In this document: piece after piece, positions 1 to 5,761 of the stretch | How the letters are laid out: every line of letters begins with the position of its first letter | How positions within the stretch are numbered: the stretch's first letter is position 1 | Source: Wenzhouxiangellaceae bacterium | Lineage (GTDB): Bacteria > Pseudomonadota > Gammaproteobacteria > Xanthomonadales > Wenzhouxiangellaceae | Direction of reading: 5' to 3' | Length of the DNA stretch: 7,957 nt | Assembly (NCBI GenBank): GCA_023258355.1 | Contig: JALQZL010000067.1 | Coordinates: 1-7,957 of the forward strand | The notes under the pieces: model-generated | What the model was told of the DNA's origin: nothing | Database searches by the model: none | What the model saw: the letters and a program-made list of their open reading frames with translations, nothing else | Translations under genes and position numbers: made by a program

Positions 1-477
1 CTGGACCCGCTGTCGCTTAAACAACGCCTCTAAGACATCCTCGAATAAGTCACTGGGTACTGGCCGCCCGGCATCTTTCCGGATATGCACACGCTCTGGC
101 TGTGCCGAGAAATTCAGGCCTTGCTGATCCAGTAATTGATTGATGCGCTCTTGAACCCCCTGAAGCTCATCTTCTAGGAGTCCGGGCTGGACGTTGCCCA
201 GAATGTGACGTGCGGTCAAGAGTGCTTGAAGCTCTTCTGGGCTGATCCACAGGCCCGGCAACTCAAAATGCCCAGCCAATTGCCGGTCATAGTAAAAGCC
301 ACGGCCTTCGGGGTCTTGCTCCAGTGGTGCGCCCAATCTGTCACGCAACTCACCAATCAACCGATAAAGCGTGGCCTGAGAGCAGCCCAATTCATCCATC
401 AGTGTCTGCCTAGAGACTGGCGTTCGACGCTGTCTCAGGAGGTCGTGCAGATGATACAAGCGCTCGCGTCTAGACAC
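1..477 (-). CDS. HTH transcriptional regulator, WYL/YafY type (3' end cut by window edge)
   Basis: 159 codons are visible from a GTG start. The first 64 residues form a winged HTH of the HTH_11/DeoR-like kind: an RRERLYHLHDLL opening helix, a recognition helix near residues 33-45 (SQATLYRLIGELR) and a wing ending GRGFYYD. The segment FELPGLWISPEELQALL (71-87) is the usual linker start of WYL-domain regulators. The WYL domain itself would lie beyond the window, so ligand and targets cannot be judged. GTG was chosen because an in-frame TAA lies 12 bases upstream and no ATG precedes the first HTH helix. No clear Shine-Dalgarno is visible. The gene starts 5 bases after the zur stop, so translation is probably coupled to zur. 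The family assignment is good; the biological role is unknown. Confidence 0.82.
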   Translation of the reverse strand, partial: MSRRERLYHLHDLLRQRRTPVSRQTLMDELGCSQATLYRLIGELRDRLGAPLEQDPEGRGFYYDRQLAGHFELPGLWISPEELQALLTARHILGNVQPGLLEDELQGVQERINQLLDQQGLNFSAQPERVHIRKDAGRPVPSDLFEDVLEALFKRQRVQ

Positions 478-482
478 GGCAA

Positions 483-920
483 TTAGTTATCAGAGCAATC
501 ATCACAACAACCATAGATTTCCAAGACCTGATGTGATGGGGTAAATCCCTCGCTTTGGGCAGCCTTGGATAGCCGGTCATTCAATTTCTGATCCTCCAAC
601 TCTACGACCTGATGGCAACGATTGCAGATTAAGAATTGCCCCTCGTGAGGATGTTCGGGATGCACGCAACTCACGAAGGCGTTCAAGGTTTCAATGCGAT
701 GAATAAAATGATGTGCCAACAAGAACTCAAGCGCCCGATAAATTGTGGGTGGTGCGGCTTTTGGTCGCTCAAGTTTCAACTGATCCAGCAAATCATAAGC
801 CTTGACGGGCTTATCGGCCGTCAATATCAGCTCCAAGACCCGACGCCTGATCGGCGTCAGCCGAAGCCCCTCATCTTGACAATGGGCCTCCACATTTCTC
901 ATCGTCGCACGCGCACTCAT
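483..920 (-). CDS. zur: Zinc uptake regulator Zur (Fur family)
   Basis: 145-residue Fur-family metalloregulator. With zinc bound, Zur represses zinc-import genes such as znuABC, none of which is in this window. The N-terminal winged helix carries LRLTPIRRRVLEL (19-31) and PPTIYRALEFLL (57-68), the latter nearly identical to E. coli Zur (PPTVYRALDFLL). The structural zinc site is C99-x-x-C102 with C139-x-x-C142, and C138 adjoins it. The regulatory site residues of E. coli Zur (H77, C88, H96, E111) align with H74, C85, H92 and E107 here. This favours Zur over Fur or PerR. The protein is shorter than E. coli Zur because it lacks the His/Cys-rich tail. It lies 30 bases downstream of gltX. There is no good Shine-Dalgarno before the ATG; M7 is an alternative start but has no better site. 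Confidence 0.9.
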   Translation of the reverse strand: MSARATMRNVEAHCQDEGLRLTPIRRRVLELILTADKPVKAYDLLDQLKLERPKAAPPTIYRALEFLLAHHFIHRIETLNAFVSCVHPEHPHEGQFLICNRCHQVVELEDQKLNDRLSKAAQSEGFTPSHQVLEIYGCCDDCSDN

Positions 921-926
921 GATTTC

Positions 927-935
927 ATTCTAGCA
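927..935 (-). promoter_or_regulatory. Possible extended -10 promoter for zur
   Basis: On the minus strand the gltX-zur gap contains TGCTAGAAT, an extended -10 element (TG, one base, then TAGAAT, 5 of 6 matches to TATAAT). It ends 6 bases before the zur ATG, so transcription would begin at or next to the start codon. No convincing -35 is visible, which is tolerated by extended -10 promoters. zur may also be read through from gltX. Confidence 0.3.
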
Positions 936-950
936 AGATTTTGATCAGGT

Positions 951-2393
951 TCAGGCCTGTTGTTCGGACGCATCTAACTGGCGTTGTTGCATAAATTCAA
1001 TGGCTCGCTCTATGCGTTGGATTGCACGGGTCTTGCCCAACAAATAGAGTGTCTGATTGATCGCTGGCGATTGCCCGTGCCCCACCAAAGCCACTCTCAA
1101 GGGCATGCCAATTTTTCCAAATGTAATATCCAAGTCATCGGCGGTTTTTTGTACTGCCTCTTGCAGTCGATCCGGTGACCAATCAGTCATTGATGATAAT
1201 TCGCTCAGCAGCGTCTCCATGGGTTCGATGGCCACTGGACGCAAATGCTTTTTGGCCGCTTGGGCATCGTAATCCTTGAAGTCTTCGAAGAAAGGCGCGC
1301 TTTGTTTTGCTAGCTCATCGAGCCGATCAATACGCTCAGCCTGTACCCGCAATAATGCAGACAGGTCTGGCCCATCATCTAAACCAAGCCCCAACCGTGA
1401 CAAGTGCCATGTCAACTCTTCAATCACCTCTGTTGACCCTTCTTGTCTTAGGTAGTGGTGGTTCAACCACGTGAGCTTTTCGGTATCGAACCGAGAGGCC
1501 TTACGGTTGATCCCATCTAGCGTGAACAGGGAGACCAATTCATCGACGGAGAAAAACTCCTGGTCACCATGTGACCAGCCAAGTCTGGCCAAGTAGTTCA
1601 ACATGGCCGAGGGCACATACCCCTGCTCTCGCCAGCCCGTCACACCCATTGCGCCATGTCGCTTTGAATAACGCTGACCATCTGGGCCTAGAATCATGGG
1701 GACATGAGCAAACTCTGGCACTTGGGCACCCAACGCCTTGTACAGATTGATCTGTCTGGGCGTGTTGTTGATATGATCATCACCACGAAGCACCAGATTG
1801 ATCTTCATATCCAAATCATCAATGACCACAGCGAAGTTATAAGTGGGTGTGCCATCGGCACGCATAATCACAAGGTCATCTAGTTCAGAATTCTCGACCG
1901 AGATCTCACCATAGACATGGTCATAAAACGTCACCATGCCATCATCTGGATTTTTGAAACGGATCACCGGCTCAATGTCGTTCGGCGAAATCTCCAAGTC
2001 TCGACACTTTCCGTCATAGCGTGGCTTATGGCCCCCTTGCATCGCCTGCTCCCGAAGCGACTCCAGCCGTGCTTTGGAGCAGTAGCATTGGTATGCCAAC
2101 CCCTGGTCCAGCAGCTCTGCCACGACCTCTTGATAGCGAGCCATACGCTCACTTTGAAAATACGGGCCTTCGTCATAATCGAGGCCGAGCCAATGCATGC
2201 CATCTAAAATGGCATCAACAGAGGCCTGCGTGGACCGCTCGGTATCGGTGTCCTCAATGCGCAGAATAAATTGGCCTTGGGTGTGGCGAGCCGCCAACCA
2301 GGCAAACAGCGCCGTTCGGGCACCACCAATGTGGAGAAAGCCAGTCGGTGATGGGGCAAATCGAGTACGAAAAGGTTGCTGGTCACGGGTCAT
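951..2393 (-). CDS. gltX: Glutamyl-tRNA synthetase (GluRS)
   Basis: Cytoplasmic class I aminoacyl-tRNA synthetase that charges tRNA-Glu with glutamate using ATP. With the ATG at 2393 the product is 480 residues, close to the 471 of E. coli GltX. The Rossmann catalytic core opens with RFAPSPTGFLHIGGARTALF, containing the HIGH-class motif HIGG (21-24). A zinc-binding knuckle follows: C103, C105, Y126 and C130 (CYC ... YDGKC). The KMSKS-class loop reads RYSKRHG (241-247). The remaining C-terminal part fits the all-helical anticodon-binding domain. An in-frame TTG at 2405 would add four residues; neither start has a strong Shine-Dalgarno, but ATG has a GAG at plausible spacing. Discriminating versus non-discriminating specificity cannot be decided by eye. 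It is first in a minus-strand run with zur and the WYL-type regulator and diverges from mltF. Confidence 0.96.
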   Translation of the reverse strand: MTRDQQPFRTRFAPSPTGFLHIGGARTALFAWLAARHTQGQFILRIEDTDTERSTQASVDAILDGMHWLGLDYDEGPYFQSERMARYQEVVAELLDQGLAYQCYCSKARLESLREQAMQGGHKPRYDGKCRDLEISPNDIEPVIRFKNPDDGMVTFYDHVYGEISVENSELDDLVIMRADGTPTYNFAVVIDDLDMKINLVLRGDDHINNTPRQINLYKALGAQVPEFAHVPMILGPDGQRYSKRHGAMGVTGWREQGYVPSAMLNYLARLGWSHGDQEFFSVDELVSLFTLDGINRKASRFDTEKLTWLNHHYLRQEGSTEVIEELTWHLSRLGLGLDDGPDLSALLRVQAERIDRLDELAKQSAPFFEDFKDYDAQAAKKHLRPVAIEPMETLLSELSSMTDWSPDRLQEAVQKTADDLDITFGKIGMPLRVALVGHGQSPAINQTLYLLGKTRAIQRIERAIEFMQQRQLDASEQQA

Positions 2394-2431
2394 GGATGGG
2401 CTCAATCAGCGGAATTAAGTGAGAACCTCTT

Positions 2432-2459
2432 ATGTTACCAGAGCGCGGTTTTAGAACAA
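2432..2459 (-). promoter_or_regulatory. Weak candidate promoter for gltX
   Basis: On the minus strand TTGTTC (2459-2454, 3 of 6 matches to TTGACA) is followed after 16 bases by TAACAT (2437-2432, 4 of 6 matches to TATAAT). It sits about 40 bases upstream of the gltX ATG in the divergent gltX/mltF region. The match is weak and it is offered only as the best candidate. Confidence 0.2.
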
Positions 2460-2475
2460 ACCTGCACGATTGCGG

Positions 2476-2481
2476 TATAAG
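2476..2481 (+). promoter_or_regulatory. Possible -10 box for mltF
   Basis: TATAAG (5 of 6 matches to TATAAT) ends 6 bases before the mltF ATG at 2488. No good -35 is visible at the normal distance. If it is functional, the transcript would begin at about the start codon, consistent with the lack of any Shine-Dalgarno before mltF. Confidence 0.25.
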
Positions 2482-2487
2482 TGTGCC

Positions 2488-3945
2488 ATGGGTTTGAAAA
2501 AGCGCATAGAGCAGCTTGTCCAAACACTAAGCGATGCCACTCCCCTGGCTCGCCTGGGTGTGGCCACCTTTGCGCTTTTGATGGCGAGTTCTGGTCATGA
2601 CCGTCTCAATGCGCTAGAGCAAATTGAGGCACGTGGTCGCATTGTCATGCTGACGGTGAATGGGGCCACCACTTATTATTTGGGTGCCGAGGGTGAGACT
2701 GGTTTTGAATATGAACTAGGCCAGGCTTTTGCATCGTTTTTGGGCGTTCCATTGGAGGTCATCACACTGGATAATCCCAACGACCTTGAGGAGGCTATTT
2801 TGAACGGTCAGGGGGATTTTGTGGCGGCAGGCCTACCCTCGCCACCGAAGCATCCCCAATTGGCATCAGGGCCTGTCTACGAGACCGTCTCACCGACTGT
2901 GGTTTATCGGCAGGGCAGCCCCAAGCCCGATGATCTCTCGCAGATCAGCACTGGGCGTCTGGTGATCTTGGATGGCAAGGGATATGACGGCTTACTCAAC
3001 CAAACCCCGCAGGCGCCAGCGCTGGATTGGGAGGTCAAGACTCAAGCCATTATTGAAGACCTATTCGATGCCCTAAGCCGTGAAGAGTTGGACTACACCA
3101 TTGCTGATTCCAATGTGGTCAGGCTCAACCGTCGCTTCTTTCCAGCCATTGGCATTGCCTTTGAACTCGAACCCAGCTTAAACCTTGCTTGGGTGATACG
3201 CAGAGAAAATGATTCAGGCCTCGCAGATGCGTTAACGGCCTTTTTTGAACAAGCGCAAGCGTCAGATGTGTTGAGCAACATTAAAAACCATCACTTTGAA
3301 CCCAACACCGATTACGAGCCGGTGGGGACCTTTACTTTTATGAATCAAGTCGAGGCCCGGTTGGGTGAGCTACAACCCCTTTTTGAAAAGGCTGCCAATG
3401 AAGTGGACCTTGACTGGGAGTTACTCGCGGCGGTGGGTTATCAAGAGTCTCATTGGAACCCCCGAGCTGTCTCGCCGACAGGGGTTCGAGGCATTATGAT
3501 GCTGACACAAAGAACGGCGGGTCAGCTGGGTGTCACCGATCGCCTAGACCCGGCGCAAAGCATTTGGGGTGGCGCACGCTACCTTCGCTCTATGCTCGAT
3601 CGATTACCGCAGAGGATTCCGATGCCAGACCGGCTTTGGTTGGCATTGGCTGCCTACAACATTGGTTTAGGGCATTTGGAGGACGCTCGGGTGATTACCC
3701 AGCGCCACGGCAAAGATCCCGATCGATGGGTTGATGTTCGAGAGCACCTGCCGCTATTGACCCAAGAGAAGTGGTACAGCCAAACTCGGTTTGGCTATGC
3801 ACGGGGGTACGAGGCGGTGAATTATGTCTCTAATGTGCGCACATTTTATGAAATTCTTTTATGGATGGCCCAGCGAGACCATCCGCTACTTACTCAGAAT
3901 GAACAGACGACTCCAACCAAAGACATTGACCTGATTGAGCCTTGA
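2488..3945 (+). CDS. mltF: Membrane-bound lytic murein transglycosylase F
   Basis: Periplasmic enzyme that cleaves the MurNAc-GlcNAc bond of peptidoglycan, leaving 1,6-anhydroMurNAc ends; used in wall turnover and remodelling. From the ATG it is 485 residues. A hydrophobic stretch near residues 20-35 (LARLGVATFALLMASSG) is a signal or anchor segment after an unusually long charged N-terminus; with no cysteine there it is not a lipoprotein. Residues about 45-265 form the solute-binding-protein-like domain typical of MltF (GFEYELGQAFASFLGV; LDYTIADSNVV). The C-terminal SLT domain carries the catalytic glutamate E320 in YQESHWN, then SPTGVRGIMML, LALAAYNIG and GYARGYE. All match E. coli MltF as I recall it. 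An in-frame TTG at 2470 would add six residues ahead of the ATG. It is divergent from gltX and overlaps dnaQ tail-to-tail. Confidence 0.94.
   Translation: MGLKKRIEQLVQTLSDATPLARLGVATFALLMASSGHDRLNALEQIEARGRIVMLTVNGATTYYLGAEGETGFEYELGQAFASFLGVPLEVITLDNPNDLEEAILNGQGDFVAAGLPSPPKHPQLASGPVYETVSPTVVYRQGSPKPDDLSQISTGRLVILDGKGYDGLLNQTPQAPALDWEVKTQAIIEDLFDALSREELDYTIADSNVVRLNRRFFPAIGIAFELEPSLNLAWVIRRENDSGLADALTAFFEQAQASDVLSNIKNHHFEPNTDYEPVGTFTFMNQVEARLGELQPLFEKAANEVDLDWELLAAVGYQESHWNPRAVSPTGVRGIMMLTQRTAGQLGVTDRLDPAQSIWGGARYLRSMLDRLPQRIPMPDRLWLALAAYNIGLGHLEDARVITQRHGKDPDRWVDVREHLPLLTQEKWYSQTRFGYARGYEAVNYVSNVRTFYEILLWMAQRDHPLLTQNEQTTPTKDIDLIEP
3863..3884 (-). terminator. Hairpin just after dnaQ stop, possible 3' end element
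   Basis: Read on the minus strand, GGATGGTC, a 6-base loop (TCGCTG) and GGCCATCC form an 8-base stem with one G-T wobble, beginning 5 bases after the dnaQ stop codon. It is followed by ATAAAAGAATTT rather than a T-run, so it is not a canonical intrinsic terminator. It lies inside the mltF coding region. It may stabilise or define the dnaQ transcript end, or be fortuitous. Confidence 0.25.
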
Positions 3946-4612
3946 TTTTTTCTAATCTGCTTTGGTGAGCCTCTAATTCAGAATCGGTGGCCCTCATCGA
4001 CACCAAGGCTGCAAGATCCAACTGCTCGTCAACTGAACCATCGACCTCACGGTCTGTGGTGGCACGCATGTTCAGACCGAGATCGACTTGACCGCCTGTC
4101 ATCAATAAGTAGACATCTGCCAAGAGCTGAGCATCTAACAAGGCACCGTGCAATTGACGATTCGAATTATCGACTTCGTAACGTTTACACAAAGCATCCA
4201 AACTGACCCGCTGTCCTGGATGCAGTTGTCGGGCTAGGACCACGGTGTCCAGCACAGTGGCCACATCGTTAATCTTCACGGGCACACTGCGTTGCAAACG
4301 CTCAAGTTCAGCATCCAAAAAACCAACGTCAAATGGCGCATTGTGGATGATCAGCTCGGCACCCTCGATAAAGGTGAGAAACTCATCGACAATATCGACA
4401 AAGCGAGGTTTGTCCTCTAAAAAGGCATCGGTAATCCCATGGACCTCCAGTGCCCCACCTTCAACCAAGCGATCCGGATTTAGATAACAATGAAAATGCC
4501 GATCAGTAATCCTCCGATCGTAAATTTCAATACAGCCAATCTCAACGATTCGATGCCCTTGCTCATGCTCTAGACCCGTGGTCTCGGTATCCAGTACGAT
4601 TTGCCTCATCAT
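3890..4612 (-). CDS. dnaQ: DNA polymerase III epsilon subunit, 3'-5' proofreading exonuclease
   Basis: Proofreading subunit of the replicative polymerase core; removes misincorporated 3' nucleotides. 240 residues from the ATG at 4612 (E. coli 243). All DEDDh catalytic residues are visible: D8 and E10 in VLDTETTGLE, D95 in HNAPFD, H155 in LHGALLDAQLLADVYLL and D160 in the same motif. QVDLGL (175-180) sits where epsilon binds the beta clamp. The C-terminal SELEAHQSRLEKIKAQSGQCLW matches the E. coli segment that binds the alpha subunit, followed by a few extra residues. The start overlaps the rnhA stop by one base (TGATG). An in-frame TTG at 4615 and ATG at 4609 are alternatives. GGGAG upstream lies 7 bases from the TTG and 10 from the ATG. 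Third gene of the yafS-like/rnhA/dnaQ operon; its 3' end overlaps mltF. Confidence 0.96.
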   Translation of the reverse strand: MMRQIVLDTETTGLEHEQGHRIVEIGCIEIYDRRITDRHFHCYLNPDRLVEGGALEVHGITDAFLEDKPRFVDIVDEFLTFIEGAELIIHNAPFDVGFLDAELERLQRSVPVKINDVATVLDTVVLARQLHPGQRVSLDALCKRYEVDNSNRQLHGALLDAQLLADVYLLMTGGQVDLGLNMRATTDREVDGSVDEQLDLAALVSMRATDSELEAHQSRLEKIKAQSGQCLWLESSVHSE

Positions 4613-5079
4613 CAATCAAATGCTCCCAAACTATCCGGTGCCACCGCCTCAGCTGCGGCTCTGGCAAGATCATCAACACGCTCATTTTCAGGGTGTCCAC
4701 TATGGCCTTTCACCCAACCCCACTCGATGGCATGACGCACAGCTGCCTCGTCTAGCCGTTGCCAAAGATCTGCGTTTTTAACCGGCTTTTTGTTTGCTGT
4801 CCGCCATCCGTTAACACGCCATTTCGGCAACCACTGCGTGATGCCATCTCTGACATATTTCGAATCTGTGACCAAGTGAACTTCGCAAGGCTTATTTAAA
4901 GCTTCCAGTGCCATGATCGCGGCCATCAACTCCATTCTGTTGTTGGTGGTTTGGCTCTCACCCCCACTCAATTCCCGCTGGTGCCCATTCCAACGCATCA
5001 AAACACCCCATCCGCCTGGGCCCGGGTTACCCAAGCACGCCCCATCAGTCCAAATGCTGACCCTGCCCTGACTGGTCAT
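4612..5079 (-). CDS. rnhA: Ribonuclease HI
   Basis: Cytoplasmic endonuclease that cuts the RNA strand of RNA-DNA hybrids, removing R-loops and helping primer removal. 155 residues, the same size as E. coli RNase HI. The four carboxylates are present: D12 (IWTDGACLGNPGPGGWG), E50 (TTNNRMELMAAI), D72 (VTDSKYVRDGI) and D136 (ENERVDDLAR), plus the conserved histidine H126 (KGHSGHPENER). The basic handle typical of bacterial type HI is visible at WLPKWRVNGWRTANKKPVKN. The ATG overlaps the stop of the yafS-like gene by 4 bases (ATGA), and a GAGG lies 4 bases upstream of the ATG (5084-5087). The pairing with dnaQ is conserved in many proteobacteria; in E. coli the two are adjacent but divergently transcribed as I recall, whereas here they share a strand. 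Confidence 0.97.
   Translation of the reverse strand: MTSQGRVSIWTDGACLGNPGPGGWGVLMRWNGHQRELSGGESQTTNNRMELMAAIMALEALNKPCEVHLVTDSKYVRDGITQWLPKWRVNGWRTANKKPVKNADLWQRLDEAAVRHAIEWGWVKGHSGHPENERVDDLARAAAEAVAPDSLGAFD
4623..4627 (-). promoter_or_regulatory. Shine-Dalgarno for dnaQ inside the end of rnhA
   Basis: GGGAG on the minus strand lies in the last rnhA codons. Its spacing is 7 bases to the TTG at 4615 and 10 bases to the ATG at 4612, so it does not settle which start is used. Together with the TGATG stop/start overlap it supports translational coupling of dnaQ to rnhA. Confidence 0.5.
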
Positions 5080-5693
5080 GCTGCCTCACAGTGCGCCACC
5101 ACACCTGGTGTGCGCCTAAAACGAGGGCCTGAGGATGATCGGGTCTGGATGCGGGCCACCTCTGAGACTTTACGACCAACCACGACTAGCAAAGGACTGA
5201 AACGGTGGCGCCGTCGCGACCAAACGGCCAAGCGAGGCGCCTGAATCTGGAGTGCAGCGTTTTGATGGGACCAAATCAGATGAGGCCAACTGGGCAAGTC
5301 AAAGGCATGCTTTCCCGCAAGGCGCCAAATTTTGGGGTGCCAAGGGTTGGCTGAAACGCTGATCCACCAACCGCCCGGTTTCAAAATACGCACACACTCA
5401 GCCATGGTGATCGATGACTTTTGACGCTGCCAGGCATGGCGAATCAAGACCAAAGGCACACTCGAGTCATCCAGAGGCAAGCCATCCCCCCGGCCCACAA
5501 GAGGCCAGCAGATCTGCTGATCATCAAACAACAATCGGTGCTTTGGTGGCATGGGACTGAGCTGTGGGGAAGGACTAGTGACGGGTGCCATTTCCAGACA
5601 CCACGGCACATCACCCAACGCTCGGCTGACCCATGGGTGGTCAGCCAACAGTTCAGTTTCAACGGTCTGTAGATCAGAAAAATCGACAAGCAT
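5076..5693 (-). CDS. YafS-like methyltransferase-fold protein, function unknown
   Basis: 205 residues. The position between gloB and rnhA, divergent from gloB, is that of yafS in E. coli. The second half of a class I SAM-methyltransferase fold is recognisable: LPLDDSSVPLVLIRHA (72-87) matches the motif around strand 4, and ECVRILKPGGWWISVSANP (99-117) matches the RxLxPGG-strand 5 region. A terminal strand, FSPLLVVVGRK, is at 165-175. The glycine-rich SAM-binding motif I is not visible; the region before residue 60 is Pro/Ser-rich and divergent. E. coli YafS, as I recall it, also lacks a clean motif I and is longer (about 240). The basic tail GPRFRRTPGV (189-198) resembles the end of YafS (KPRIRQAVGA). 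No good Shine-Dalgarno precedes the ATG. The substrate is unknown, and it may not be an active enzyme. Confidence 0.72.
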   Translation of the reverse strand: MLVDFSDLQTVETELLADHPWVSRALGDVPWCLEMAPVTSPSPQLSPMPPKHRLLFDDQQICWPLVGRGDGLPLDDSSVPLVLIRHAWQRQKSSITMAECVRILKPGGWWISVSANPWHPKIWRLAGKHAFDLPSWPHLIWSHQNAALQIQAPRLAVWSRRRHRFSPLLVVVGRKVSEVARIQTRSSSGPRFRRTPGVVAHCEAA

Positions 5694-5710
5694 AGTGGTC
5701 AGGTTAAAAT
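5683..5710 (+). promoter_or_regulatory. Candidate sigma70 promoter for gloB
   Basis: TCGACA (5683-5688, 5 of 6 matches to TTGACA), a 16-base spacer and TAAAAT (5705-5710, 5 of 6 matches to TATAAT). Predicted transcription start is near 5717, giving a leader of about 45 bases. The -35 element and spacer overlap the first codons of the divergent yafS-like gene, so the two divergent starts may interfere. Confidence 0.5.
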
Positions 5711-5750
5711 GAAAGCCAAGCGCTGGAAAGCCTCAGCATCAGCATACCAG

Positions 5751-5756
5751 AAGGAG
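5751..5756 (+). promoter_or_regulatory. Strong ribosome binding site for gloB
   Basis: AAGGAG lies 5 bases before the ATG at 5762. It is one of the two strong Shine-Dalgarno sequences in this window (the other precedes the ArsR-type gene), and it fixes the gloB start. Confidence 0.8.
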
Positions 5757-5761
5757 CACGG

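Noticed and set aside
205..486. Plus-strand open frame antisense to the WYL-type regulator
   Set aside because: The minus-strand frame has a clear HTH and family linker; the plus frame resembles no protein I recognise and has no ribosome binding site.
636..944. Plus-strand open frame antisense to zur
   Set aside because: It mirrors a clearly conserved zur on the opposite strand and shows no recognisable domain.
1658..1678. KMSKS loop of GltX reads RYSKR instead of the common KLSKR/RLSKR
   Set aside because: The second lysine and the SKRHG core are intact; a single L-to-Y change is ordinary family variation.
2394..2487. Zur-binding site in the gltX/mltF intergenic region
   Set aside because: TAACAT/ATGTTA is only a half-like match; no palindrome resembling a Zur box is visible here or before zur.
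3946..3951. T-run directly after the mltF stop, as an intrinsic terminator
   Set aside because: No stable GC-rich stem precedes it; the only nearby pairing (CCAAAG 3917-3922 with CTTTGG 3960-3965) is distant and lies on both sides of the T-run.
5711..5745. Direct repeats GAAAGCC (5711-5717, 5726-5732) and tandem CAGCAT (5734-5745) in the gloB leader
   Set aside because: Short and imperfectly placed for an operator; they are compatible with chance in a short leader.
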